From Cinnamomum chago (taxonomy: Eukaryota; Streptophyta; Magnoliopsida; Laurales; Lauraceae), in the NCBI GenBank assembly GCA_038049695.1, contig CP142453.1:34998501-35062500 (forward strand): DNA of 64,000 nt. Reading direction: 5' to 3'. Under the pieces are notes generated by a model. That model was given only the letters and a program-made list of their open reading frames with translations. It ran no database searches and had not been told where the DNA came from. Of this stretch, positions 1 through 10,000 are shown in pieces (the first letter of the stretch is position 1; each line of letters opens with the position of its first letter). The translations under genes were made by a program, and so were the position numbers.

Positions 1-1860
1 CGTCCGCGGACAATGGATGAGATGCTACGCCAGGCCCATGCCCGCATTGTATCTGGGGAGGCTAGACCGGCACTGGATGCCACCCAGTCTAGTTCGATGG
101 CCCCACCGAGTAGGCCATCGACATCTCATCCGAGTCCATCCACCCCAGTGGACGCTTCAGCGTCGTCCACTGCTTTCGCTCCACCATCTCGGCTTGCATC
201 GACCGATACACAGACTGGTATAAGTTTATTTAATTAAAACATTTTAATTCTAGCAAATTATTTTATTTCAATTTAATTAGATTATCTCTAATTTGAACAG
301 GTGCTACGAGCACGGGCCCATCTTCCAGCAGGGGGAGAGGCCCTGCTAGAGAGATCCGGACGTGGAATTCCGGCCATCCCATTGACGTGGAGTTTAATGA
401 GACATACCATCCGGTGGGTCCTCATGCTCTCCAGCTCATCAGCTAGTTGGGACATATGGTCCGGGAACCATATGCATTCCCTTTGACTACACTTGATTGG
501 GAGGCATTCCCGGTGGAGGTGCTAGATCGTATCTGGCAGCAGATTAAGGTAAAAACTTAACCTTTCAGCTCGGGGTGTGTCAATTTAAACCATAACTTCA
601 TGAAAAATTATGTCCTTTTTTCAGGACAATTTGAGGGCATGTCCTGAGCTCTTCCGGCCAGTTTGCATGTCGAAGTGCCGGAAGATGTGGAAAGATCATA
701 AAAATAAAGTTAAGATACAGCACTGGAAGCCACATCAGGATGCGCCCGACATACTTGAGCGAGTTCCAAGGGGCGTTCTCCCGGATCAGTGGACTCAGCT
801 CGTCCGGTACTGGACGAGTGAGGAGGCAAGGGTGAGAAACTTGCAATTTTTTTATTTTAATTTTAACAATTTACTAGTGACTAATGTAACTAACAAAAAT
901 TAACTGATAAATATTCAAAACAGAGAGAGGCTGCCACGAATGCGCAGAACCGTGCAATGTAGGGTCCCACACACAGGTTGGGGACTCGACACATCACCCA
1001 GGTCCGCCATGAGGTAAAAAGTTGGATCGTAAATGTTATTTATATTTTTATCATTTTGTATGATAATATACTAATAATATAACTCTCCACCAAACAGTTG
1101 CGTTCCGAGGGTGTTCCAGTTGACAGGATGTCCGTCTGGATGCGTTCTCGAGATCCTCGCCACCCGGAGGTTGCAGCTATCTTCGTAAGTTTTTATATCG
1201 AACTGCTTAAATTACTTGTCTATTACTATGTCTTGTTATGCATGATAAGATACTAAATGAATCAACTACGCACGCCCAATATCATTCACGCTTGGAGGAG
1301 TTGCCCGAGGAGGAGCGTTGTTTGCCATCACAGAGGGATGAGATATTCCACTCCGTCGTTGGCCGGGACGAGCATGGATACACTCTCATGTATGGGACGG
1401 GCATTCCACGGTCACACATCGCGCGAGTGGAGTCATCCGGTGCTAGCTCCTTCCAGGGCATACACCTCCGTACAGATGAGGAGGTTCAGGAGTTGCTGCA
1501 GTCCATGAAGGCAGCGATCAGAGAGGAGGTGACAAATGAGGTCAGGGCAGAGATGAGGGCCGAGTGGAGAGCGGAGATGGCAGAGCTTGAGGCTCATCTA
1601 TCACAAAGTCGCGGCCCGCTCGCTTCAGACCCACCACCCACTACTCAGGTTAGTTAGAAAATAAAATTTGTACGTTTAAATTGTCAATTATGTCATTGAT
1701 GCATCAATACTTATGTTTTTTGTTTTTTTTTATTATTTTTAATTTTATATTAAATAATTACATGCACCAGACGCTGGCAGCGGCCACAGGGCTAGACATG
1801 ACTTCGGTGGAGAGGGCAGTCATGATCCAACAGGCTTGACTGATCCTGACCAGGTAAAAT
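1..1860 (+). pseudogene. CACTA-associated transposase-type gene (Ptta/En/Spm-like), decayed
   Basis: Several exons read in order with plausible GT-AG junctions: about 1-222, 300-550, 624-831, 923-1015, 1098-1184, 1249-1648 and from 1773. The exon at 624-831 (ACPELFRPVCMSKC, then WKPHQDAPDILERVPRGV and PDQWTQLVRYW) has the layout of the Ptta/En/Spm plant transposase family. The exon starting near 1249 carries the usual LPEEER ... FHSVVGRDEHGY section and a Glu/Arg-rich coiled-coil tail (EVRAEMRAEWRAEMAELEAH). This is the accessory, TnpA-like protein, which binds element ends, rather than the catalytic TNP2 protein. In-frame stops occur near 450 (after ALQLIS) and near 960 (after AQNRAM), so it is not functional as it stands. 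The gene starts before the window. Confidence 0.75.
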
Positions 1861-1872
1861 TATTTTTTTAAT

Positions 1873-2400
1873 TCAAGATTTCAACATGTATAGAAATTTG
1901 TTAAATTGTGTTAGAAATTTATAGATTTTAAGCAAATCAGTAGCATCAATCATTTGAGAAACAAAAATACCATCCTCCTTTTGCAACACTTCAAGACCAA
2001 GAAAATAATGCAATAACCCTAAATCTGTCATCTCAAACTTGGTCAGTATACCAGCCTTGAAATCAACAATTAATGCATTAGATGTACCCATATAAATTAT
2101 GTCATCAACATAAAGGTAAACTATGAGTTAAATCAGTACCTTGCTTCTTCAAGTAAAGAGTAGGCTCATTGTCACTCGTTTCTTAAGAGTGTCAAACCTT
2201 GCAACTGGAGAGAATGTATCTTCATAGTCCACACCATATGTCTATGCATATCCCTTCACAGCCAGCCTTGCCTTATGCCTTTGAATGCTCCCATCAGCAT
2301 TGTACTTAGTCTTGAATACCCATGCAACTATTACTGGAGCAAGTATTGTCTGCTGAAACTTGAGTTCCTGACAGTGATCATCAATGTAATAATATTCAAC
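1873..2400 (-). pseudogene. Ty1/copia reverse transcriptase fragment
   Basis: Read on the minus strand, 2370-2230 gives WVFKTKYNADGSIQRHKARL and then YGVDYEDTFSPVARFDTL. This is followed by MGTSNALIVDFKAG and FEMTDLGLLHYFLGLEV, ending near 1873. These are consecutive blocks of the copia reverse-transcriptase domain. An in-frame stop sits near 2245 and the YVDD region (about 2095-2115) is disturbed. No LTRs, primer site or integrase are visible around it, so it is a short relic. It lies between the CACTA transposase remnant and the captured proteasome fragment, on the opposite strand from both. Confidence 0.8.
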
Positions 2401-2468
2401 AAGTCTTGATAAAACATATCTGAACGTAATGTTAAATTTGTATATAGTTGCTAATAAACTTGTATCAG

Positions 2469-2520
2469 GTATCGGTATGACATGTCAATTGAAGAAGCTG
2501 CTGAATTAGCTAGACGATCT
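2469..2520 (+). pseudogene. 20S proteasome subunit beta-5 fragment (internal exon)
   Basis: After a plausible acceptor (TGTATCAG), the plus strand encodes GYRYDMSIEEAAELARRS. This corresponds to the conserved GYRFDMSIEEASELARR stretch of plant proteasome beta type-5 (PBE), the chymotrypsin-like catalytic subunit. The match breaks off after ARRS. A second piece of the same gene, the C-terminus, lies at 3328-3444. The 20 bases from 2478 recur at about 2522 (ACATGTCAATTGAAGAAG), a short local duplication at the break. Interpreted as a host gene fragment captured by CACTA element 1. Confidence 0.75.
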
Positions 2521-2586
2521 AAGACATGTCAATTGAAGAAGTGGTTTCTTTGTAGTTCTAATTTTTGTGATGTTCCTTCTCTATGC

Positions 2587-2664
2587 AGGCCACTCTCTAA
2601 TGTATCCAGTGATCTTACTGTTGAAGTTGGAGCAGCAAAATTCTCCCTTCACAAGGCAAAGACA
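2587..2664 (+). pseudogene. NPH3/RPT2-family BTB domain fragment
   Basis: Following a good acceptor (TTCTCTATGCAG), the plus strand reads PLSNVSSDLTVEVGAAKFSLHK and stops matching after HK. The pattern SDLTVEVG...F.LHK is the start of the BTB/POZ domain in plant NPH3-family proteins, which act as CUL3 adaptor-like proteins in phototropism and auxin responses. The rest of the BTB domain (KFPLVSRSGRIRK in relatives) is missing. It sits between two pieces of the proteasome beta-5 gene, which points to shuffled captured exons rather than a gene in place. Confidence 0.6.
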
Positions 2665-2669
2665 TAACC

Positions 2670-3327
2670 CTTTTGTTTATTAATATCTGCCAATAAAGAA
2701 AAAAAAAAGTTTATGTTCTTTTCTGTTGTGATTTGCATGTTGTTATCTTCTACTCACTGTGCGATAAATCCACATGGGCTTAAGGTAGTGGAACAGTAAA
2801 GAAAGTGAATTCTCTTTGGCCATGGACGTAAGTACTTCACCAAACCACGTAACTCTTGTATGTGGCTTGATTGTCAATTGCAGGTACTCGCGCTTCCGCA
2901 CACACGCACACAACACATGTCATGCAAGTGTTAAAAGTAATAACAATATAGAGAATTCAGAAAAGATAGAATTCAGCAGCAATCTAGAATTTCAGAATTT
3001 GGAGTTCCCAAATAAAACCACCAAACATGAATTTCAGAAGCTCTGGCAAAGAAAACCACCAAACATGAATTTGGAATTCAACACCTCTTTTATTGCAGCT
3101 CACGGAGGCACCAAATTTTACGTAGATTAGGGTCATCCAATGACTAGGCTGTGATGATATTTTATTGAATGGCAATCCTGCACAGTAATTATTTAAAACT
3201 AGAAACAACTCGGTTCTTAATAACAGCAATTCTATTCCTTTTTTTTTTTTTTTACTTCTGCCTCCTTTAGAGGATCATTTCCACCACCTGATTACATCAT
3301 GTTTACAGATTACTCACTACCTTAAGG
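2670..3327. other. Interval without recognisable coding content
   Basis: AT-rich sequence inside CACTA element 1. Two near-copies of an AAACATGAATTTCAGAA-like phrase occur around 3020-3075. A poly-T run lies at 3240-3254. No convincing coding exon, RNA gene or terminal repeat was seen. Confidence 0.5.
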
Positions 3328-3444
3328 ATGGTTGGAACTTGGAAGAAGCTTTCTGGGGATGATGTTGGAGAACTTCACTACAAATACTACCCAGTTGTTC
3401 CAAGCTCTGTTGAACAAGAAATAGCTAAGGTGACAGCAACCTGA
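3328..3444 (+). pseudogene. 20S proteasome subunit beta-5 fragment (C-terminal exon)
   Basis: The plus strand encodes W-KKLSGDDVGELHYKYYPV followed by VPSSVEQEIAKVTAT and TGA at 3442-3444. Plant beta-5 subunits end with DGWKKLSGDDVGELHY.YYPV and VEQEM, so the identity is clear. Immediately upstream the reading frame is disturbed: GGATGGTTGGAACTTGG appears to contain an insertion next to the DGW codons. The fragment is about 830 bp downstream of the other beta-5 piece, with an NPH3-type fragment between them. It cannot encode a working protease, since the catalytic N-terminal threonine region is absent. Confidence 0.85.
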
Positions 3445-4840
3445 GAGGTTTGATTATCGATGGGCATCCATTCCGCTTTTCTTTGCTTTCCCTTTTAACA
3501 TTTGAAGGCAAACTTGGGCACAAACTCTCTTATAATGTACCAGACTGATAACAGACTGAATTTCATTCCTTTCTGTTTATACAAAGTTTTTCTATATATT
3601 TCCCCTTCATTTTATATTGCCGTAAGTTTGGACCAAGTTCGCCGGGGGTGTGAATGTATACCTGGTGGGACCTTACAGTGGGCCCTACCATGTTGGCAAA
3701 ATAATGCCATGGACTGGGTGACTGATGGGTCATCATAGTATACCAGGTGGGGCCTTACAGTGGATGGGGTAGGTTACCATTTTTTGTTTTTTTTTTTGTG
3801 GTATCAGTATATAGAGTTTTTGGACTAAATTGGGTTTGTGTTGAATCGTTGGTATATGGGGAGTTTTTTTATGATAAATATAGGCTTCAACAAATAAGAA
3901 AATGGATGACAAGTTTATAAGAACAGCTCCTCTTGACAGAGGGATTGAGCAGGTCTGTCTTCTATTCTCTTTTCCGTTCAACAACCATTTGTTTTTCCTC
4001 TTTTGATGTCATGGAATGTCTGCTCTTGGGTTTCTTTCTCTGTTTTTTTTTTTTTTTTTTTTTTTTTTGGTTTTAGCAGAGATGATCTGGGTTTTGGATG
4101 ATAAGTAGTCCCATGGTTGTTGTTCTTCAGTTTTTGGGAGTTTTTTTGGAAGTGGGGTGGTTCTTGAAATGGTTTTGGAGTGGTGGAGATTCATCATTCA
4201 TGAGAAGGGCTGGGATAACATGTTTGGATCCTATTGTTAAATGGGTATCAGTTTTTTTTTTTTTTTGGTAAAAAAAAATGGGTATCAGTTGGTTTTTTTA
4301 TTTTTCTTTTGTTTTTTTTCCTTGCTGGGTGTATGTGGATCATGATGTATCAGTGAGGTTGAATCGAGTGATTCGATTTTTGCATGTTTAGAGTTGGTTT
4401 TCTGTTGGAATAGCAATTCAATGATTGTTTTGCTTTTGTGGATGTGGGTGTGGGTACGATTGTTCGGTGTTGTTGTGTGCATGTTCATCCTGTAATGAAC
4501 ATCCTGTAATGGGTATGAATTCTTCCCACAAGAAAATATGTGTCCTTTTTGTTGTTGGATAGGAAATACTCAAATCTATATGAATAGTCTCTTATGTTGT
4601 GTTTTGATGTAAAACCCTTAGCTCTTGGACTTGTAATGGTACTAGAATTTCCATTTGGTGAGTGATAAAATCTGCTTTCATTTCTCTGCCATGTGATCTG
4701 TTGGGTACAGTTTTGAGCTGAGGGTACACGTTATCAATTTGTAATGTGCAATGTGGCAAAACATTGAATGAGTTCTTGTGGCTGATCTGGAAACTGATTG
4801 CATGCACTTAATTTTTTTATATTTAGTATAAATTGCCAAT
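3445..4840. other. Internal CACTA sequence, T-rich, no gene seen
   Basis: Contains long T runs (3784-3797, 4045-4068, 4252-4266, about 4310). A duplicated phrase, ATACCTGGTGGGACCTTACAG at about 3658 and ATACCAGGTGGGGCCTTACAG at about 3739, is present. Open frames on the minus strand are low-complexity Lys/Asn stretches read through the T runs and are not credible genes. Confidence 0.5.
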
Positions 4841-5154
4841 TTTTATATTTAATTATTAATATTTATTTTCCTTTTTCTGTTCAAGTTTGAGAGCATCGGA
4901 TCTACAACAGCATCCTGCACAGAATTTTTTTTTTTCTGTAATTGTAATGGATGATATAATTTGTTGAAACTTTTGTAATGTTTTGAATGTAATTAATATA
5001 AGACTTTCTTTTGTTATTTGTAATTTTAATTGATGGTAGTAGTTGTATATTAGTGATGGTAGTGGTAGTAGTTGTATATAATATATTCAGGTACAGTTAT
5101 AAAAAGCAGGAAAAAAATTAAGAAAAAAAAGGAATTTATTAAAAAAAATCCATG

Positions 5155-5535
5155 GCTTTAGCGGCCGCCAATGGCGGTCACTAAAAGTATCATTTATTTA
5201 CTATTGGCGGCCGCTAATAATTTAAATAATTAAAAAAAAGTGAAAAAAATAACGTATTAGCGGCCGCCATATACTTTAAAAAAATTAAAAAATATATAGC
5301 AACGGTATTTAATGTATTAGCGACCGCTATGGCGGTCGCAAATGGCCCGAAAAATTTTTTAAGAAAGAGTGGCGGTCGCTAAAAACAATTGCAACCGCCA
5401 CTGGCGATCACTAATACTTTTAAAGGCGAACCAGTGGCGTCGGGCTCTTGGCGGTCGCTAAAGAGTATTAGCGACCGCCAGAAGACTTTTAGCGACGGCT
5501 TTTGGCGGTCTCTAAAAGTCATTTTTCTAGTAGTG
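5155..5535 (+). repeat. CACTA subterminal repeat array and right terminus
   Basis: About a dozen copies of the core GCGGTCGC / GCGACCGC or the NotI-like variant GCGGCCGC occur in both orientations, in AT-rich spacers, and the array finishes with CTAGTAGTG. In CACTA elements such subterminal motifs are the binding sites of the TnpA-type protein. The same array occurs in reverse complement at 13804-14170. The motifs are GC- and CpG-rich in an otherwise AT-rich window. Confidence 0.8.
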
Positions 5536-5670
5536 CATCTTCCTCCTTGATAGAGCACATTTAGTCCTACAACCCATTGTAAAAATCCTCTACAGATGAC
5601 ACTTTGTCGGATGATGGATTACACAAGTATTCGTGTTTTCGCCCCAAGAAAAGGAGATAACTTTGTATAT
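5536..5670. other. Short spacer between TBL stop codon and CACTA terminus
   Basis: These 135 bp are all that separate the TBL stop codon (5671-5673, minus strand) from the CACTA end. The TBL transcript must either terminate within this spacer or read into the transposon. No clear AATAAA signal was seen on the minus strand in the spacer. Confidence 0.5.
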
Positions 5671-8600
5671 TTACTGTTCCTTGTACCCGGACATGAGAAG
5701 TGATGCGTAGAGGAGCTCATTCCATACATCAGGGACTCCTGGAAGACACCAGTGGCTACAGTCTTCTACTCTCAAGTCTGCTGCACCAGGGTGCCGGAAT
5801 ATGGATGGGTGACCATCTTTACGGTAGTTTGTCATCTTTGTGATGTTGAGGTAGGAAACCGGTGTCATCATTTTGGAGAGGACGGATTCCAGAATGCTCA
5901 TCAAAGGCGGATATCGTTCCAGGTCACTATCTTTGGTTATAGGCCGCGTCTCACCACTGCAGGTCCCTCCAGAGTTCCAGTGTCCTTTTCTGTACCATCA
6001 AAGCAGCTTACATGAGTGCCATTTTCAATTTATCTCAACTTACATAGTAGTAACAGTAGTAGCAATAGCAGCAACATATGTACTAGATAAATGAAAAGAA
6101 ACTACTCTTTTATATGCTTATATAGTTAATCTTAGTGGGATAAAAAAGAATAGCAATCAAACTAACGGTTGAAGTAGATGGGTGCAATGCCGGCTTTGCT
6201 ATATATATAAATATATATATTTATATATGGGGGTATTCAAGTGAGGGATTCCCTCACTATGTGTGGTGAGAGACTCCCTTTTTGGAGAGGTTTTAAGTAC
6301 AAAAGTGTGTTCTCTCTTTAAGTACAAAAGCCTTTTTATACTTGAAACCTCCCTAAAAAAGGAATCTCTCACCACACATGGTGAGGGAATCCCTCATTTG
6401 AATATTTATATATATATATATATATATATATGATAACTAGCCTCTTGGTAAGATTATAAGTCTCCTTTCTTCTAACCTTCTAGGATTGTAGCTTGCTTGA
6501 AGTTCATTACCTGAAATGATTAGCAGAATATGCTCGGAAGAAGACTCGAGTTTGGTTAGTATCAATGTTTGCATCGACCCATTTGGCCCAGGTGAGCAAG
6601 GCCTTCTTGTATGCATGAAACACGTCCAGTTCTGGGTACACATGATCGCGTTCTTGGAAGTAATTCTTTCTGTGAGAGTAAACAAGTTTAAGGATAATTC
6701 AAAAGAATTAGTGACTGTCATAGCAAAGTAAATAAAAACGGTGCTCTTAAGTCTAATATATGAGTTCATTAAATACCCGATTTTGTCATGTGTCCACCAG
6801 TGCGCTGTGTTGAAGACAATTATATCTGCATCCTTGTATTTAGTGGATGACTCGTCGATTACATCAAGTCGAAGTGTTTCTTTTTTAGCCAGTGCTGAAT
6901 CGGCCATCTCCCATTCTTGGACAAGGAAATTCGTTCGGACAAACTCAATGGAACAGTTATATTCCTGGATGATTTAAGAAGAAAACAATGTTAGTGGTTG
7001 CAAATACTACTTTGTAAAGACGTTTCTTGTAGATCAAAATCCTAATTTGGAAAGAAAAAGACCCTAAAAGAAGGGAGATAAATGCATCAATGCAATGATG
7101 TAAACAGGAATTACAAAGGAATCGCAAACATAAAACCATACCTGAGAGCTGTAATTCCCAAGTCATCTAGTAAATAGTCAAGCAGAAAATGGAAAGTAGG
7201 ATTTCAAATGCATGAATTTATGGCTTGATAACAAACAATTAGAGATAAAAACAGAAAAGAAACAAATGACCCACTTCACAGACACACTGTTACGAGCATT
7301 TGATAATGTCACATTCAAGGAATATGACCACTGTTGCAAATTCTTAACAACCACACGGTATACACTTCCTTAACCCTGACCAATGAGATCATTTGTATCG
7401 CGGGGTCTAGTCGATGGTATCTGACTGCTGATATCCAACTACTTCACCTGAAGACCGGTTCTTGGTAACCAACCACGACAGGACTTGGGTTCTATCCAAT
7501 CAGATGACCCCAATCGCTGGATTAAGTTTGCTGGAATCCAGCAACATGATTGACATTATACAAACACCGATATATCATAGAAATCACACAACCGACATCA
7601 CTGCTGCAGTCTTGTTGCAAGATTTGCTGCTAGTATCATCGCCATAGATAGGACTTCTCAGTAACCACTAACACTTGTGTGTCTGATTTTTAGAGTAGCA
7701 AGTCAGCAACTAGATAGAAAGTTGGAGCTGAACCTACCCAAGACTCCGCTACAAGTACCATCTATCAGAACTTTGTAACTAATGAAAGGAAGATGAAGCA
7801 AAAGGAAGAAGATTCTCACTAGAATCTGTGACAAGGGCCATAAGACAGTTAGATGGTGCTCACTGTTATTTTTTTTCCGGAAAAAGAAGGTATGGAATCT
7901 GCTATGAAGTTGATGGTGAATCTGCTAGTTATACTGCATTAAATAGTTGAAATGACCCTATATGTTCAACCACAGGTTTATGCAAAATGGAAAAAGAAAA
8001 GAAGGATGATTGACAGGAGAAATTGAAGAACATGTGAGAATCCAGTGCCTTAAAAACTAGTTAATTGAGATAGATAACTCGTACTCCAAAAATTAAATAA
8101 AAACATGCGAAGTCTTGAATCCCCAAACCCATATTTGTACCACTTCAACAACTTCAGGACCCAATTATCTAATGATTAAAACATTTTACATTCCAAGTTA
8201 ATACTAGATGAACACTTCTTGAACCCTTACGACCTAATATATAATGGTGTATAATTCCTACTGCAAGAACTATTCTGAAAACTAGAGAGTTCTCAATGTT
8301 GGTGAAGTTACAAAGTAATAAAATGACTACATGAATCTTAACCCATCAGCATTGAATACTTACTAATAATCAGCTTGAATTTGGTCAGAATCATGCTTAT
8401 TAGACTTCCTGAAAATGTAATTCAATCATCTTCGCCGTCATCATTGTCTTATTTGTATTATCTCATAGATTTGGGGTGTCAGGCTTAGACAGTTCTACCA
8501 AGTAACTGTGAAAAATCTACAAATATGTAATTCTATAACTTTTTTTTTTAATATTGAGGCATTCCAAGTGTCAGTTGCACTAAAGCAGGGCCATATTCCG

Positions 8601-9692
8601 AAGTAGTTCTGTAACTTTTTCAATATTGTGGCATTCCAAGTGTCTGTTGCACTAAAACAGGGTGATAATTACATAAGTAATTCTATGACTTTTTTAATAT
8701 TGTGGCATTCTAAGTGTAAGTTGCACTAAAACAGTGACCTGTTCCATAAATTCAAAAATTCCATGTATCAAACGATTGTATAAAATTATATAACTGGTGA
8801 AGGATGAAAGTAGCTAATTTTGTGGAATTTTTTAATTTCAAAAGATAAGTTCAAGATCATCTAATGCTAGAATAATTGCACCACCACCATCACCGAAATC
8901 AAGATTAAGATCACTTACAGCAAATCTGAAGGCATAGAACCCTTCAGTCCGGAATTCACGCTTCCCTGAAACATCAAAGACTCTGTTCTTGTCTTCTAGA
9001 GAATCCCTCAAGATACAGACAAGTGACTGCCACATGTTCCGGTTCAAGGAGTCCCCAGCAAAGACCAGTCTCTTCCCTCTCAATAACTCAAGCATTTTAT
9101 TCCCATCCAATCTACAAAAGAGAAAAACAATAAGCAAAAGTAAAAAACAAGAATTATCAATGAAAAACCAAACACCCATTTTACAGAGAACCAAATTCTG
9201 AAACACATATCCCAACCTTGGAATCTTGCACCCTTTGGGCTCCCACCGCAGCCTTTGGTAATCAGAATCTGGCCGCCCATTACTAATGCAATCAAACCCA
9301 TTATCAATAAATGGGCAAGACCCAGGTGAGTAATATGGATATGTCTTATCAAGAACCCAATGCCCATCAAATATATCGCAAGATCTGTCTATGGTCTCTC
9401 CCTTTGCAGGATTTTCGTTGGTTTCAACTGCTCGGACCAAGGTGGTGTCCTTGAAAATATGTTCGTCGCCGGAAGAATTCAAGGAAGGGAGAATTCGTTT
9501 GGGGGTCATGGAGTTGGCTGGTGGCCGGTTGACAAACATAAAGAGAGTGATCAAGATGACGGTAAGGGTGAAGAGACAAGCCGTACTCCATTGGAAGAAC
9601 TGAGAGAGGTTCCTGGAGAAATCCATAAGAAGGTGGCGAATTTTGAGGTAACCCATGAGAGGAGAAGAGAACAAGGTGAAATGCCTTGACAT
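5671..9692 (-). CDS. Trichome birefringence-like (TBL) polysaccharide O-acetyltransferase
   Basis: Five exons on the minus strand: 9692-9217, 9111-8919, 6964-6777, 6669-6511 and 5989-5671, all with GT-AG introns, join to 1335 nt (444 residues). The ATG at 9692 is the first in frame; a stop lies upstream at 9785-9783. Residues about 35-54 ([20 protein letters not shown]) form a single membrane anchor, giving a type II Golgi protein. A PMR5N domain spans about 103-159 (CDIFDGHWV ... [16 protein letters not shown]). The catalytic GDS motif is at about 178-180 ([12 protein letters not shown]) and the C-terminal DxxH at about 415-418 ([12 protein letters not shown]). FNTAHWWTH is also present. TBL proteins O-acetylate wall polysaccharides such as xylan, mannan, xyloglucan or pectin; the substrate here is unknown. 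Intron 2 is 1954 bp. Length and motifs are normal, so the gene looks functional. It resembles the TBR/TBL1-6 clade, but this is from memory. Confidence 0.93.
6229..6405. mobile_element. Hairpin MITE in TBL intron 4
   Basis: The left arm from 6229 (GTATTCAAGTGAGGGATTCC ... GTGTGGTGAGAGACTCC) is mirrored by a right arm ending at about 6405 (GGAATCTCTCACCACACATG ... CCTCATTTGAATA). The arms are about 55 bp with few mismatches, separated by about 65 bp. Both outer sides are (TA)n tracts, consistent with insertion into TA-rich target DNA. It sits in the intron between TBL exons 4 and 5 and does not touch either splice site. Confidence 0.75.
8530..8750. repeat. Three tandem degenerate copies (about 75 bp) in TBL intron 2
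   Basis: The phrase AATATTG-GGCATTCCAAGTGT-AGTTGCACTAAA-CAG recurs at about 8550, 8622 and 8695, each preceded by TTCTATAACTTTTT or a close variant. Copies differ by scattered substitutions, so the triplication is not recent. Confidence 0.75.
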
Positions 9693-10000
9693 ATCCTTGG
9701 AAGGAGAAGAAATCAATGGGCGAGAGAGAGAGAGACTGTCCTGGGATGGGGTTTTGATCTCTCTCTCTATTCCGAACAAAATTTAAAAAATTTGGCCGTT
9801 TCGTGACAGTTACGGTTGGGGTTTGAGCACTTTCTTGCTTTTTTTGGAGAGAAGTTTGATACAAACAGGCCTATTTTGAATCCATCAGGGGGCCAAACTC
9901 TACAATCGAATTGAAGCCGCTCAAAACCAATGCCCCCACTGTGTTTTATCTCCCGATGATGATTTTCCATCTCCTCTTAGTTTATTTTTATGTTTAAAGG
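9693..10000 (-). promoter_or_regulatory. TBL 5' leader and proximal upstream region
   Basis: Immediately upstream of the TBL ATG are CT-rich tracts on the coding strand (GAGAGAGAGAGAGA at about 9722-9735 and CTCTCTCTCT at about 9759-9768 on the plus strand), common in plant 5' leaders. No unambiguous TATA box was located. Assignment rests on position only. Confidence 0.35.

Larger units (their letters stand above)
1..5535 (+). mobile_element. CACTA (En/Spm) element 1, right-hand part; left end outside window
   Basis: The right terminus reads TTTTTCTAGTAGTG and ends at 5535, which is the reverse complement of a CACTA terminal repeat. The terminal 700 bp (about 4840-5535) matches 13804-14440 in reverse complement, so this element and element 2 belong to one family in opposite orientation. 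Inside are a decayed transposase-type gene (1-1860), a copia fragment, and pieces of host proteasome beta-5 and NPH3-type genes on the plus strand. The left end is not in the window, so no target duplication can be tested. That everything from 1 to 5535 is one element is inferred from the transposase remnant and the terminus. Confidence 0.7.

Noticed and set aside
4009..4488. Minus-strand open frames with poly-Lys
   Set aside because: Produced by reading through long T runs on the plus strand; composition is low complexity.
9693..9779. Upstream extension of the TBL reading frame to 9779
   Set aside because: The frame is open but begins with TTG, not ATG; the first in-frame ATG is at 9692 and gives a normal TBL topology.
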